Source: Stackebrandtia nassauensis DSM 44728
GTDB lineage: Bacteria; Actinomycetota; Actinomycetes; Mycobacteriales; Micromonosporaceae
Length of the DNA: 64,000 nt
Assembly (NCBI RefSeq): GCF_000024545.1
Contig: NC_013947.1
Coordinates: 1,054,001-1,118,000 of the forward strand
Reading direction: 5' to 3'
Shown: piece after piece, positions 50,238-59,323 of the stretch
How positions within the stretch are numbered: position 1 is the first letter of the stretch
Layout: each line of letters begins with the position of its first letter
Notes under the pieces: generated by a model
What the model saw: only the letters and a program-made list of their open reading frames with translations
Database searches by the model: none
Told to the model about the DNA's origin: nothing
Position numbers and translations under genes: made by a program

Positions 50238-50242
50238 AACTC

Positions 50243-51406
50243 GTGGCCGAGATCGTCCTCGACAAGATCGCCAAGCGCTATCGCGGGGGCACCGACGTGA
50301 TCCGCGAACTGAGCCTCACCATCGCCGACGAGGAGTTCCTGATCCTGGTGGGGCCGTCGGGTTGCGGCAAGTCGACGGTGCTGAACATGATCGCGGGCCT
50401 GGAGGACATCACGAGCGGCGAGCTGCGCATCGGCGGCGAGCGCATGAACGAACGCGCACCCCAGGACCGCAACATCGCGATGGTGTTCCAGTCTTACGCC
50501 CTGTACCCCCACATGTCGGTGCGGGAGAACATCGCGTTCCCGCTGGCGATCGCGAAGCTGCCGAAGAACCAGATCGCCGAGAAGGTCGACAAGGCCGCCG
50601 AGATGCTGGAACTGGGCGGTTTCCTGGACCGTCGCCCCGGCGAGCTGTCCGGCGGGCAGCGGCAGCGCGTCGCGATGGGACGGGCCATCGTCCGCTCACC
50701 GCAGGCGTTCCTCATGGACGAACCGCTGTCCAACCTGGACGCGAAACTGCGCGCGCAGATGCGCACCTCCATCTCCCGGTTGCAGAAGTCGCTGGCCACC
50801 ACGACCGTGTACGTCACCCACGACCAGACCGAGGCCATGACGCTCGGGGACCGGATCGTGGTGCTGCGCGACGGCATCGCCCAGCAGATCGGGTCCCCCG
50901 CCGACCTGTACGAACGTCCGTCGAACCTGTTCGTGGCCGGGTTCATCGGTTCCCCGACCATGAACTTCCTGCCCGGCAGCATCAGCGACGGCAAGGTCGC
51001 CACCGCGATCGGACAACTGCCGTTGACCGACGCGGCCCGCTCCGACCTCAGCGACAACAACGCCGGTCGCGACGTCATCGTCGGGCTGCGGCCCGAGGCG
51101 TTCGAGGACGACTCCTACACCGGCGGTGAGGGCCGGTTCCACTTCGACGACACGGTGGACATCGTGGAGTCGCTGGGTTCGTCCAAACTGGTGTACTTCA
51201 ACCTGGAGCGGCCCGCCGACTCGCCGGAACTGGTCGAGATCGCGAAACTGATGGGCGCCAAGGACCGTTTCGGTTCGGCCCAGGTCGTGTGCCAGATCGA
51301 CGCCCGCTCCACCGCCCGGGAGGGCCAGAACCTGCGGGTCAGTTTCGATCCGCGCGACACGTTGCTGTTCGATCCCCACAATGGACGGCGCATCGGGCAC
51401 GGCTGA
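50243..51406 (+). CDS. Sugar ABC importer ATPase (MsmK/UgpC-like)
   Basis: A 387-residue ATPase with Walker A GPSGCGKST near 37, signature LSGGQRQRVAMGRAI near 135, Walker B FLMDEPLSNLDA, and VYVTHDQTEAM. The C-terminal ~140 residues form the TOBE regulatory domain (GFIGSPTMNFLPG, VIVGLRPEAF). GTG 50243 start. Having its own ATPase makes this importer self-contained, unlike many actinobacterial sugar importers that share MsiK (family knowledge). It ends at a bidirectional terminator. Confidence 0.95.
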   Translation: MAEIVLDKIAKRYRGGTDVIRELSLTIADEEFLILVGPSGCGKSTVLNMIAGLEDITSGELRIGGERMNERAPQDRNIAMVFQSYALYPHMSVRENIAFPLAIAKLPKNQIAEKVDKAAEMLELGGFLDRRPGELSGGQRQRVAMGRAIVRSPQAFLMDEPLSNLDAKLRAQMRTSISRLQKSLATTTVYVTHDQTEAMTLGDRIVVLRDGIAQQIGSPADLYERPSNLFVAGFIGSPTMNFLPGSISDGKVATAIGQLPLTDAARSDLSDNNAGRDVIVGLRPEAFEDDSYTGGEGRFHFDDTVDIVESLGSSKLVYFNLERPADSPELVEIAKLMGAKDRFGSAQVVCQIDARSTAREGQNLRVSFDPRDTLLFDPHNGRRIGHG

Positions 51407-51423
51407 GGTGCCGATGACATGGG

Positions 51424-51456
51424 AAAGCCGGGGCCGCGTCGCGCGGCCCCGGCTTT
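51424..51456. terminator. Bidirectional terminator between convergent genes
   Basis: Perfect 14-bp stem (51424-51437 with 51443-51456), A-rich on one side and T-rich on the other, 18 bp after the ATPase stop and 16 bp before the minus-strand gene end. Confidence 0.85.
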
Positions 51457-51471
51457 CGTTGGGGAGGGATG

Positions 51472-52443
51472 TCAGTCGATGGGGTCGTCGGGCATTGCCA
51501 GCGCCATTCCCTGCAGGTCCTCGAAACTCAGGTTGTCGCTGACGTTGCCGCCCCGGTCGGTGTTCGACATGGCCCGCACCGCGACGGCCGAGCCGTCGGC
51601 GCGGTACACGATCGCGGAGCGTTCGAAGGTGTGGACGGTGCCGTCGACGTCGTCGGGGGTACTGCCCGCGACGTACTGGATGTCCTCACCGTCGGGGCCG
51701 GTGACCGTTTCGATGTCGTGGGTGACGTCCTCACCGAGGAAGGCCGGATCCATGGCGTCCTCGGTGCCCTTGGTGAAGGACCCCTTCGGGTAGACCTGGA
51801 TGTCGAAGTTGTCGACCTTGTCCTTCTCGTCATCACCGTCGCGGAACCGCAGGGTGCCGCCGCAGCAGCTGCTCCAGCCGTTCGAGCCGCCCTTGTCCGG
51901 GGCGAAGTCCTCGAAGAGGGTCAGGACGGTCCGCTCCCGTACCGGCTTCCCGGAGGCGGCCTGCGGCATGTCCCACTCCTCGCCCTCGTACAGGGCGAAG
52001 TCGGCGGCGAGCAGGAACGAGTAGTCGGCGAAGTCCTTCGTGACGGATTCCTCCTCGGCGTTCTCGCCGCTCACCGTGAGGGAGACCTCCGGGTGCTCTT
52101 TCGCGACGTACTTCCAGAACGCCTCGGTGTACGCCTTCGACGCGTCGGTGGCCTTCTCGGATTCGGGTCCCCACCAGAAGTAGTTCTCGTCCGGGTCGAT
52201 CACCGGATCGTCGGCGGTGATCGTGGAGTCGTCCGAATTCCGGTCCTCGGGTGCCAGCGTCATCACCGACAGCACCAACGCCACGACGGCCACGATGGAC
52301 GCGACCGCCGCGCCGCCGCCCACCAGCCGCCGCTTCATCCGCGCGTTCCTGTTGCCGCGCATGACCGCCTCGACGTCCAGCTTCACCGGCGCCGTACCCG
52401 GTGGCAGCTCGGTGTCGATGATCTCCTTGATCTCGTTGCTCAC
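51472..52443 (-). CDS. Membrane-anchored putative anti-sigma-like protein
   Basis: A 323-residue single-pass protein. Cytoplasmic part 1-36, helix about 40-62 (GGGAAVASIVAVVALVLSVM), then a ~260-residue acidic extracytoplasmic region (DENYFWWGPESEKATDASKAY, WSSCCGGTLRF). GTG 52443 overlaps the stop of the sigma gene (GTGA), so both are made together, the usual arrangement for a sigma factor and its membrane regulator. No zinc-binding anti-sigma HxxxCxxC motif is present, so anti-sigma activity is inferred only from context. Confidence 0.78.
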   Translation of the reverse strand: MSNEIKEIIDTELPPGTAPVKLDVEAVMRGNRNARMKRRLVGGGAAVASIVAVVALVLSVMTLAPEDRNSDDSTITADDPVIDPDENYFWWGPESEKATDASKAYTEAFWKYVAKEHPEVSLTVSGENAEEESVTKDFADYSFLLAADFALYEGEEWDMPQAASGKPVRERTVLTLFEDFAPDKGGSNGWSSCCGGTLRFRDGDDEKDKVDNFDIQVYPKGSFTKGTEDAMDPAFLGEDVTHDIETVTGPDGEDIQYVAGSTPDDVDGTVHTFERSAIVYRADGSAVAVRAMSNTDRGGNVSDNLSFEDLQGMALAMPDDPID

Positions 52444-52964
52444 GGTTGTGCTCCTTCGACCTGCGTCGGAATGGGTTTACCGAGCAGGCCGCGCAGCGTC
52501 TGCAGTCCACGCGCGGTCTGACTCTTGACGGTTCCGGTGGAGCAGTTCATGATCTCCGCGGTCTGCTCCACCGACAGGTCCTCCCAGAACCGGAGGACGA
52601 CAACCAGACGCTGCCGCTTGGGCAGTCGCGCCAATGACTCCAACATGGCCAGTTTCGAGGCCGAGGACTCGGCGTGGTCGGGTTGGACCACGTCGGGCAG
52701 CTCGTCCCTGGAGTGTTCGCGTTTGAACCAGAACCGGCGCCGCTCCTCGTACAGCGTGTTCACGATGATGCGGCGAACATAGGCGTGCGGGGAGGAGGAG
52801 CGGATCCGGTTCCAGTGCAGGTACAACTTCGTCAGCGACTTCTGCACCGCGTCCTCGGCGCGCTGCCAGTCATGGCAGATGAGGTACGCGAAGCGGCAGA
52901 GTCGGTCGAGGTTGGACGTCACGAAGTCCCGGTACTCGATCTCGGCTTGGGAAGCCATGGGCAC
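52440..52964 (-). CDS. SigE-family ECF RNA polymerase sigma factor
   Basis: A 174-residue ECF sigma factor. Region 2 at about 8-75 (DFVTSNLDRLCRFAYLICHDWQRAEDAVQKSLTKLY is the region 2 core) and region 4 at about 108-160 (LARLPKRQRLVVVLRFWEDLSVEQTAEIMNCSTGTVKSQTARGL). GTG 52964, or ATG 52958 two codons later. The upstream minus-strand sequence has GCAACCC (complement of about 53012-53018), which resembles the AAC-type -35 of ECF promoters, so autoregulation is possible. Confidence 0.93.
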   Translation of the reverse strand: MPMASQAEIEYRDFVTSNLDRLCRFAYLICHDWQRAEDAVQKSLTKLYLHWNRIRSSSPHAYVRRIIVNTLYEERRRFWFKREHSRDELPDVVQPDHAESSASKLAMLESLARLPKRQRLVVVLRFWEDLSVEQTAEIMNCSTGTVKSQTARGLQTLRGLLGKPIPTQVEGAQP

Positions 52965-53031
52965 TCTTTTCTCCAGCTGTCACCATCAACAATGTGCTGG
53001 GACCCCGTTCGGGTTGCATCGGGGAACCGAA

Positions 53032-54252
53032 ATGCTTCAAACTCCTTGGATGTCGACCCACACGCCCGCGCGCTTGAGCCGCGCCCGCATGGCGGTCACG
53101 GCCGCGTTCATCGTGCACGGACTCGTCTTCTCGTCCTGGCTGCCCCACATCCCCGCCATCAAGGACGACCTGCGGTTGTCGGAGGGCACGCTCGGCCTGG
53201 TGCTGCTGGCGCCGCCGTTGGGCGCGATCGTCGCGATGTCGCTGACCGGCGCCGCCTGTGCCCGCTGGGGCTCCGCCGCGGTCACCAGGGTCACCCTGGT
53301 GGTCTACGCGCTGGGCATCACCGCGATCGGCGTCGGGGCCGGGACCACGTGGGGTCTGTCGCTGGCGCTGCTGTGGGCCGGGGCGCTGGTGGGGTCCTTC
53401 GACGTGGCCATGAACGCCCAGGGCGCCACGGTCGAGAAGGCGATGGGCAAGTCCATCATGGGGTCCTTCCACGCCGCCTGGAGTCTGGCGGCGGCCGCCG
53501 GGGCCGGGATCGGCGGCTGGGTGGCCGCCGTGGACGAAGACCTGTTCACGACGCAGCTGTTCGCGGTGGGCATGATCGCGCTGCTGGCGGCGCTGCCGTT
53601 CTTCACCTCCTTCATCCCCGACGCGCCACCCGAAGCCCACGCGAAGGGTCGCAAGTGGAGGTTCGAGCGCGGCCTGGTGCTGCTGTCCATGGTGGCCTTC
53701 GCGGGGCTGCTGGCCGAGGGCGCGGTCGCCGACTGGAGCGCGGTGTTCCTGTCCCAGGAACGCGGCGCCTCACCGATGGTCGCGGGCTGGGCCTACGCGG
53801 TGTTCTCGGTGGCGATGCTGATCGGACGGCTGGCCGGGGACAGGCTTGTCGGCCGGTTCGGACGGTCCCGCAGCGTCGCCGTGGCGGCCCTGACCGGTGG
53901 CGGCGGGATGGCGGTGGGCCTGGTGGTCTCGCAGCTGGCCGGGGACAGTGGGCTCGGCCAGGCCTCGTTCATCGCGGGGCTTTTCATTCTGGGCCTGGGC
54001 ATCGCGGTGATCGTGCCGGTGGCGTTCTCCTCGGCCGGGGACGGGCCGGGCATCGCGACGGTGTCGACCGGCGGCTACACCGGCTGGCTGCTGGGACCGG
54101 CCGTCATCGGCGGCCTGGGGGAGCTGATGGGGCTGTCGGCGGCGATCTGGGTCGTGGCGGTGCTGGCCGTGTTCGCGGGACTGGTCGCGCCCCTGGGCAT
54201 CGGGGCGCTGCGCGGCGCGTCCGACAAGGAGAAGGCAGCCGCGGCGCCGTGA
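53032..54252 (+). CDS. MFS transporter
   Basis: A 406-residue carrier with twelve hydrophobic segments. ATG 53032 has GGGGAA at good spacing. ATG 53050 is an alternative without a ribosome binding site. The longer frame from 52879 overlaps the sigma gene. Features: SWLPHIPAIKDDLRLSEGTLG near helix 1-2, GSFDVAMNAQGATVEKAMGKSIMGSFHAAWS in helix 4-5, matching the FucP/YbjJ-like MFS type. The substrate is unknown. Confidence 0.87.
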   Translation: MLQTPWMSTHTPARLSRARMAVTAAFIVHGLVFSSWLPHIPAIKDDLRLSEGTLGLVLLAPPLGAIVAMSLTGAACARWGSAAVTRVTLVVYALGITAIGVGAGTTWGLSLALLWAGALVGSFDVAMNAQGATVEKAMGKSIMGSFHAAWSLAAAAGAGIGGWVAAVDEDLFTTQLFAVGMIALLAALPFFTSFIPDAPPEAHAKGRKWRFERGLVLLSMVAFAGLLAEGAVADWSAVFLSQERGASPMVAGWAYAVFSVAMLIGRLAGDRLVGRFGRSRSVAVAALTGGGGMAVGLVVSQLAGDSGLGQASFIAGLFILGLGIAVIVPVAFSSAGDGPGIATVSTGGYTGWLLGPAVIGGLGELMGLSAAIWVVAVLAVFAGLVAPLGIGALRGASDKEKAAAAP

Positions 54253-54297
54253 CGGCGCGGGGCCGCCGCCGGACGCGGCGTGCCCCGGCTCGCTCGA

Positions 54298-54861
54298 CTA
54301 CTCGTCGCCGCCCCAGTTGTTCTGCATCGCCAGGTACTGCTCGTGCCAGCCGTCGGCCATGGCCTGCAGTTCGTACATGGTCTTGCCGTCGATGAACTCC
54401 CGGATGATGTCCGCGTGACCCGCGTGCCGGGCGATCTCCTCGATCAGGTGCGCCAGCACCCAGCGCACCGACCAGTTCTCGACGTCCTTGGGGAACCAGG
54501 GCGCGTCGGGAACCGGCACCGGGTGGTCCATGTCGAGGTCGGCCAGCGCCCGCTCGGTCTCCTCGCCCGCCTTGGCCAGGTCGGCCAGCAGCCCCTCCAG
54601 GGTCTCGTCGGCCAGCATGGTGAAGCCGTTGACGTAGTCGACCTGGTACTCGGTCTGGGTCACCGTCGCCACCCAGCTGCGTTCCATCTGGGCGATGTGT
54701 TTGATCAGCCCGCCGATGCTCAGGGTTCCGGCGGTGGGCTGCATGCGGGCCTGCTCGTCGGTGAGCCCGTGGGCCACGTAGCGGAAGGTGTCGCGCTGCT
54801 GGGCGACGTACTTGATCAGGTTGTCACGCTCGTCGACGGTGGGAGGAACGCTGCTGGTCAT
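54298..54861 (-). CDS. DinB-family (DUF664-like) protein
   Basis: A 187-residue four-helix-bundle protein. ATG 54861 is chosen. Metal-binding His candidates are in GGLIKHIAQMERSW near 54 and VLAHLIEEIARHAGHADIIRE near 140-154, the three-His pattern of DinB/mycothiol-dependent enzymes. Actinobacterial members use mycothiol or bacillithiol as cofactor (family knowledge). The exact reaction is unknown. Confidence 0.88.
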   Translation of the reverse strand: MTSSVPPTVDERDNLIKYVAQQRDTFRYVAHGLTDEQARMQPTAGTLSIGGLIKHIAQMERSWVATVTQTEYQVDYVNGFTMLADETLEGLLADLAKAGEETERALADLDMDHPVPVPDAPWFPKDVENWSVRWVLAHLIEEIARHAGHADIIREFIDGKTMYELQAMADGWHEQYLAMQNNWGGDE

Positions 54862-55001
54862 CGTCTTGGTCCTTTTCGTTATGGCTTGTCTTCCCTGACA
54901 ACAGAAGCTTCGCAGGCATTGCGGACAAGTACCGCCCTCAATGGGAATCATTCTCGGCCGGTTAGGGTCCTTCTTGACAGGAAATTGACGAGGAGCGATT
55001 C

Positions 55002-55328
55002 ATGACGGACAACGAGACCGACAAGGACAAGACCTACGACCTCAACGGGGACGGGGTTCCCGACGAGGCCACCAAGATCGGCGACACCACCTACCTGGAC
55101 TGGGACCGGGACGGGAAATGGGACGCCATGGTGACCCCCGAGGGCGACATCTACGCCGACCTGGACGGCAGCTACCGCTTCCGCACCAAGGCGCTGGACA
55201 CCGACGGGGACGGCAAGATCGACACCCTGGAAACCGACCTGGACGGTGACGGCGTCGCCGACGTCATCGAGAAGGACATCGACGGGGACGGCAAGTTCGA
55301 CGAGATCTCAGGCACGGACGGCAAGTAG
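55002..55328 (+). CDS. Small acidic DxDxDG-repeat protein (relative of 31679)
   Basis: A 108-residue, highly charged protein with five D-x-[DN]-x-D-G-x-x-D units (DLNGDGVPDEA, DWDRDGKWDAM, DTDGDGKIDTL, DLDGDGVADVI, DIDGDGKFDEI). It shares repeat style with the 197-residue protein at 31679, and likewise has no signal peptide. ATG 55002 follows GAGGAG. It precedes the GH35 gene by 34 bp. A calcium-buffering or scaffold role is a guess. Confidence 0.83.
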   Translation: MTDNETDKDKTYDLNGDGVPDEATKIGDTTYLDWDRDGKWDAMVTPEGDIYADLDGSYRFRTKALDTDGDGKIDTLETDLDGDGVADVIEKDIDGDGKFDEISGTDGK

Positions 55329-55362
55329 CCGAACAAAGCAACACGCACTAGAGTGTCGGCTT

Positions 55363-57105
55363 ATGTTGGGAACTGATGACTTTCTGCGGGCCGACCGCAT
55401 CGTCGTGTCCGGAGCCGTCCACTACGCCCGGGTGCTGCCCCAGCAGTGGCCGCACCGGCTGCGGATGCTGCGGGCGCTGGGCGCCACCTGCGTGGAGACC
55501 TACGTGCCGTGGAACCTGCACGAGCGGCGGCGCGGCGAGTTCGACTTCTCCGGGATCGCCGACCTGGAGCGGTTCCTGACCGACGCGGCCGAGGCGGGGC
55601 TGGCGGCGATCGTGCGTCCGGGGCCTTATATCTGTGCCGAGTGGGAGAACGGCGGCCTGCCGGTGTGGTTGCGCGCCAACGACCGGCACGCCCCGTTGCG
55701 GTGCAGCGAGCCGCGGTTCCTCACCGCCGTCGACGAGTGGTATTCGGTCCTGGTCCCCAAGATCGCCGCCCACCAGGTCGACCGGGGCGGCAATGTCATC
55801 GCGGTCCAGATCGAGAACGAGTACGGCTCCTACGGCAGCGACCCGGTGTACCTGCGGCACCTGGCCGACACGCTGACGAAGCACGGCATCACCGTCCCGC
55901 TGTTCACGTCGGACGGACCGGCGAAGTGGTACCTGGTCGGGGGCACCATCGAGGGGGCGCTGGCCACCGCCAACTTCGGTTCCCGGCCCGCCGAGGCGTT
56001 CGCCGAACTGGAGCAGCACCGGCCCGGCGAGGCCAAGTGGTGCATGGAGTACTGGAACGGCTGGTTCGACCACTGGGGCGAGCGGCACCACGTCCGCGAC
56101 GCGGCCGACGCCGCGGCCACCCTCGACGCGATGCTGGCCTCGGGCGCCTCGGTGAACCTGTACATGGCCCACGGCGGCACCAACTTCGGCACCTGGGCCG
56201 GGGCCAACCAGGAGGACGGTTTCCAGCCGACCATCACCTCCTACGACTACGACGCGCCCATCAGCGAGAGCGGCGCGGCCACGCCGAAGTACCACGCGAT
56301 GCGCGAGGTGATCGCGAAGTACCTGCCGGTTCCCGACGACATCCCCGCCCCGGCACCGATCCTGGCCCCGGCGACGGTGGAGCTGACCGAACGGCTGCCG
56401 CTGCTGTCCACCATCGACTACGAGAACGGCGTCACCACGCCGATCCCGTCCACCTTCGAGGAACTGGGGCTCGACAACGGCCTGGTCCTGTACCGGCACC
56501 ACCTCAACGGACCCCGCGACACCCAGCCGCTGACCGCTGAGGGACTGGCCGACCGGGCGCAGGTCTTCGTGGACGGACACGAGGCGGCCACCTGGTGGCG
56601 CAACGACGACAACTCCCTCGACCTGGCCACCGGCCCCGACGGCGTCCAGCTGGACCTGCTGGTGGAGTCGATGGGACGGGTCAACTTCGGCCGCCACGTC
56701 GGCGAACCCAAGGGCCTCACCGAAGGCGTCAACCACAACCGGCAGTTCCTGCACGGCTGGACGGCCTACCCGATCGGCCTGGACGACATCGCGAACCTGC
56801 CGTGGGGCCGCGAAGCCGAGGCCGAGGGCCCCGCCTTCTACCGGGGGCGGCTGACGGTGCCCGAGCCGGCTGACGGCTTCGTGGCCCTGCCCGGCTGGAC
56901 CAAGGGCTACGTGTGGGTCAACGGCTTCTGCCTCGGGCGCTACTGGAACATCGGTCCACAGGAGACGCTGTATCTGCCGTGGCCGCTGCTCAACGCGGGC
57001 GACAACGAGATCGTCGTCCTGGAACTGCATCCCGGCGACGCGAACACGATCGAGGTCCGGGACCGGCCCACGCTCGGCGAGCCGGGCGGCTGGCGCCCCG
57101 AATAA
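55363..57105 (+). CDS. GH35 beta-galactosidase
   Basis: A 580-residue cytoplasmic-type glycoside hydrolase family 35 enzyme. ATG 55363 is chosen; the open frame extends upstream into the preceding gene. N-terminal barrel with VVSGAVHYARVLPQQWPHRL, AIVRPGPYICAEWENGGLP, acid/base Glu153 in QIENEYGSYG and nucleophile Glu229 in MEYWNGWFDHWG, then MAHGGTNFG. The C-terminal beta domains include VNGFCLGRYWNIGPQETLYLP, the GH35 jelly-roll signature. No signal peptide, so it would cleave imported galactosides, possibly those carried by the sugar importer ~5 kb upstream (inference). Confidence 0.94.
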   Translation: MLGTDDFLRADRIVVSGAVHYARVLPQQWPHRLRMLRALGATCVETYVPWNLHERRRGEFDFSGIADLERFLTDAAEAGLAAIVRPGPYICAEWENGGLPVWLRANDRHAPLRCSEPRFLTAVDEWYSVLVPKIAAHQVDRGGNVIAVQIENEYGSYGSDPVYLRHLADTLTKHGITVPLFTSDGPAKWYLVGGTIEGALATANFGSRPAEAFAELEQHRPGEAKWCMEYWNGWFDHWGERHHVRDAADAAATLDAMLASGASVNLYMAHGGTNFGTWAGANQEDGFQPTITSYDYDAPISESGAATPKYHAMREVIAKYLPVPDDIPAPAPILAPATVELTERLPLLSTIDYENGVTTPIPSTFEELGLDNGLVLYRHHLNGPRDTQPLTAEGLADRAQVFVDGHEAATWWRNDDNSLDLATGPDGVQLDLLVESMGRVNFGRHVGEPKGLTEGVNHNRQFLHGWTAYPIGLDDIANLPWGREAEAEGPAFYRGRLTVPEPADGFVALPGWTKGYVWVNGFCLGRYWNIGPQETLYLPWPLLNAGDNEIVVLELHPGDANTIEVRDRPTLGEPGGWRPE

Positions 57106-57184
57106 GCGAACGCGGCCGGATCGCGCGGCGCAGCCGTCGCGATCCAGCCGCAGCGGGCCGAGGCGCCGCGAGCTTCCCGACAAA

Positions 57185-57233
57185 GACCGCGGCCCGGTGC
57201 GGGCGCCCGAAGGCGCCGCGCCGGGCCGCGGTC
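57185..57233. terminator. Large hairpin between convergent GH35 and oligopeptidase genes
   Basis: Arms of 22-23 bases (57185-57207 and 57212-57233) with CGAA loop, almost fully complementary with small bulges. It lies between two stop codons. Confidence 0.75.
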
Positions 57234-57241
57234 GGGTGCTG

Positions 57242-59314
57242 CTACGCCTTGGCCAGCCCCATCTGGTCCAGCATCCAGGCCAGGCTGAACGCCTCTTCCT
57301 TCCAGGCGTCGTAGCGGCCGCTGCGGCCGCCGTGGCCCGCCTCCATCTCGGTCTTGAGCAGGAACGGCCCGCCCTTGGCCTCGTGGCGCAGCCGGGCGAT
57401 CCACTTGGCGGGCTCGTGGAAGCCGACCCGGGTGTCGTTGAGGCTCGTGACCGCCAGGATCGGCGGGTACTCGGTGTTCGCGATGTTCTCGTAGGGCGAG
57501 TACGACTTCATGTACTCGTAGACGTCCGCGTTGTGCAGCGGGTCGCCCCACTCGTCCCACTCGATGACCGTCAGCGGCATCGTCGGGTCGAGGATCGTGT
57601 TGAGGGCGTCGACGAACGGGACCTCGGCGCACACCCCCGCGAACCGGTGCGGCGCCAGGTTCAGCATCGCGCCCATGAGCAGGCCGCCCGCCGAACCGCC
57701 CCGGGCCACCAGCCGGTCGGGAGCCGACCACTTGGCCTCGACCAGGTGTTCGGCGCAGTCCACGAAGTCGGTGAACGAGTTCTTCTTGGACAGCATCTTG
57801 CCGTTGTCGTACCAGGCGCGGCCCATCTCGCCGCCGCCGCGCACGTGCGCCAGCGCGAACACCACGCCCCGGTCGACCAGCGACAGCCGGGCGATCGAGA
57901 AGTACGGGTCGATCGAGTGCTCGTAGCTGCCGTAGCCGTACAGCAGGCACGGGGCGTTGCCGTCGCGTTCGACACCCTTGCGGTGGACGATCGAGATCGG
58001 GACCCGGGTGCCGTCGGCGGCCGTGGCCCAGTCGCGGTGCTGGACGTAGTCGTCGGGGGAGTAGTCGCCCAACACGTCCTTGCGCTTGCGCAGGTGCAGC
58101 TCGCCGGTGGCGGTGTCGTAGTCGTACACCGATTCCGGGGTCACCATGGACTGATAGGACAGTCGCAGCATCGACGTGTCGTACTCCGGGTTGGAGTCCG
58201 GGTGGACACTGTAGATCGGTTCGTCGAAGGCGACGTCGCGGGCCTCGCCGTCGGTGGGCAGGATCCGCAGCCCCGACAGGCCGTCGCGGCGCAGCCCCAC
58301 CACGAGGTGGTCGGCGAAGGCCGACACCGACTCCAGCCGGGTGTCGGCGCGGTGCTCCAGCAGCACGTTGAACTGGGAGGTGTCGGCGACCGGGGTCCAG
58401 CCGAGGGTGAAGTTCTCGGCGCCGTGGTTGTGCAGCACCACGAACCGGTCGCCCTGGTGGTCGGCGCTGACCTCGACGCCCTGCCGCCGCCCCGGGCCCA
58501 TGACCTGGAACTCGCCGGTCGGGTCGTCGGCGCGCAGGAACCGGATCTCCGAGGTCACCTTGGAGTGCGACTCGCAGAACAGGTACTCCTGCGAGCGCGA
58601 CAGTTCGATGCCGGTGCCGAAGCGCTCGTCGGTCTCCTCGTAGACCAGGACGCCGTCCTCGCCGGAACCCAGCTGGTGCCGCCACACCTTGTGGGGGCGC
58701 CACGCGTCGTCGACGGTCGTGTAGAAGAAGTAGTCTCCCGACGCGGCCCAGGCACCGCCGTAGAACACGCCCTCGACCACATCGGACAGATCCTCGCCGG
58801 TGGTGAGGTCCTTGAACCGCAACGTGAACCGCTCGTTGCCCGCGTAGTCGGTCGCGTAGGCCAGCAGATTGCCGTCGCAGGAGATGTCGAAGACGCCGAT
58901 GGAGAAGAAGTCGTGCCCCTCGGCCAGCGCGTTGCCGTCCAGGAGCACCTGTTCGCCCGGCAGCGCCGAGGAGTCCTGCGGCAGTTCCGGCGGGGTGTCA
59001 CCGTTGGCGGCGACCCGGCAGTGGATGCGGTACTGCTTGCCCTCCTCGGTGCGGGAGTAGTACCACCAGCCGTCCTTGCGGGTCGGCACCGACAGGTCGG
59101 TCTCCTTGGTGCGGTCCTTGATCTCGGTGAACAGTCGTTCCCGCAGTCCCGCCAGGTGTTCGGTCCGTTCCTGGGTGTAGGCGTTCTCCGCCTCCAGGTA
59201 CGCGACGGTCTCGGGGTCCTGCGGGTCCTTCAGCCACGCGTACGGGTCGTTGACGGTGTCGCCGTGGTGCTCGCGTGTGGAATCGATCCGCTTGGCTGTC
59301 GGTGGTGTCTGCAT
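57242..59314 (-). CDS. ptrB: Oligopeptidase B (S9A prolyl oligopeptidase family)
   Basis: A 690-residue serine peptidase cutting short peptides after basic residues. The N-terminal beta-propeller spans about 70-410 and the hydrolase domain the rest. Triad: Ser in ARGGSAGGLLMGAM near 530, Asp in SLNDTRVGFHEPAKW near 615, His in EMEAGHGGRSGRYDAW near 655. ATG 59314, nine bp after the SpoIIE-type phosphatase stop, with a small palindrome GCATTC-GT-GAATGC (59311-59324) spanning the junction. Probably co-transcribed with the phosphatase. Confidence 0.95.
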   Translation of the reverse strand: MQTPPTAKRIDSTREHHGDTVNDPYAWLKDPQDPETVAYLEAENAYTQERTEHLAGLRERLFTEIKDRTKETDLSVPTRKDGWWYYSRTEEGKQYRIHCRVAANGDTPPELPQDSSALPGEQVLLDGNALAEGHDFFSIGVFDISCDGNLLAYATDYAGNERFTLRFKDLTTGEDLSDVVEGVFYGGAWAASGDYFFYTTVDDAWRPHKVWRHQLGSGEDGVLVYEETDERFGTGIELSRSQEYLFCESHSKVTSEIRFLRADDPTGEFQVMGPGRRQGVEVSADHQGDRFVVLHNHGAENFTLGWTPVADTSQFNVLLEHRADTRLESVSAFADHLVVGLRRDGLSGLRILPTDGEARDVAFDEPIYSVHPDSNPEYDTSMLRLSYQSMVTPESVYDYDTATGELHLRKRKDVLGDYSPDDYVQHRDWATAADGTRVPISIVHRKGVERDGNAPCLLYGYGSYEHSIDPYFSIARLSLVDRGVVFALAHVRGGGEMGRAWYDNGKMLSKKNSFTDFVDCAEHLVEAKWSAPDRLVARGGSAGGLLMGAMLNLAPHRFAGVCAEVPFVDALNTILDPTMPLTVIEWDEWGDPLHNADVYEYMKSYSPYENIANTEYPPILAVTSLNDTRVGFHEPAKWIARLRHEAKGGPFLLKTEMEAGHGGRSGRYDAWKEEAFSLAWMLDQMGLAKA

Positions 59315-59323
59315 TCGTGAATG

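Noticed and set aside
55246-55362. N-terminal extension of the GH35 enzyme
   Set aside because: The frame is open through the preceding DxDxDG gene by chance. The GH35 start at 55363 matches the usual N-terminus.
57197-59320. Plus-strand frame of 707 codons opposite oligopeptidase B
   Set aside because: The minus strand encodes an intact S9 peptidase with its full catalytic triad, so the plus frame is an artefact.
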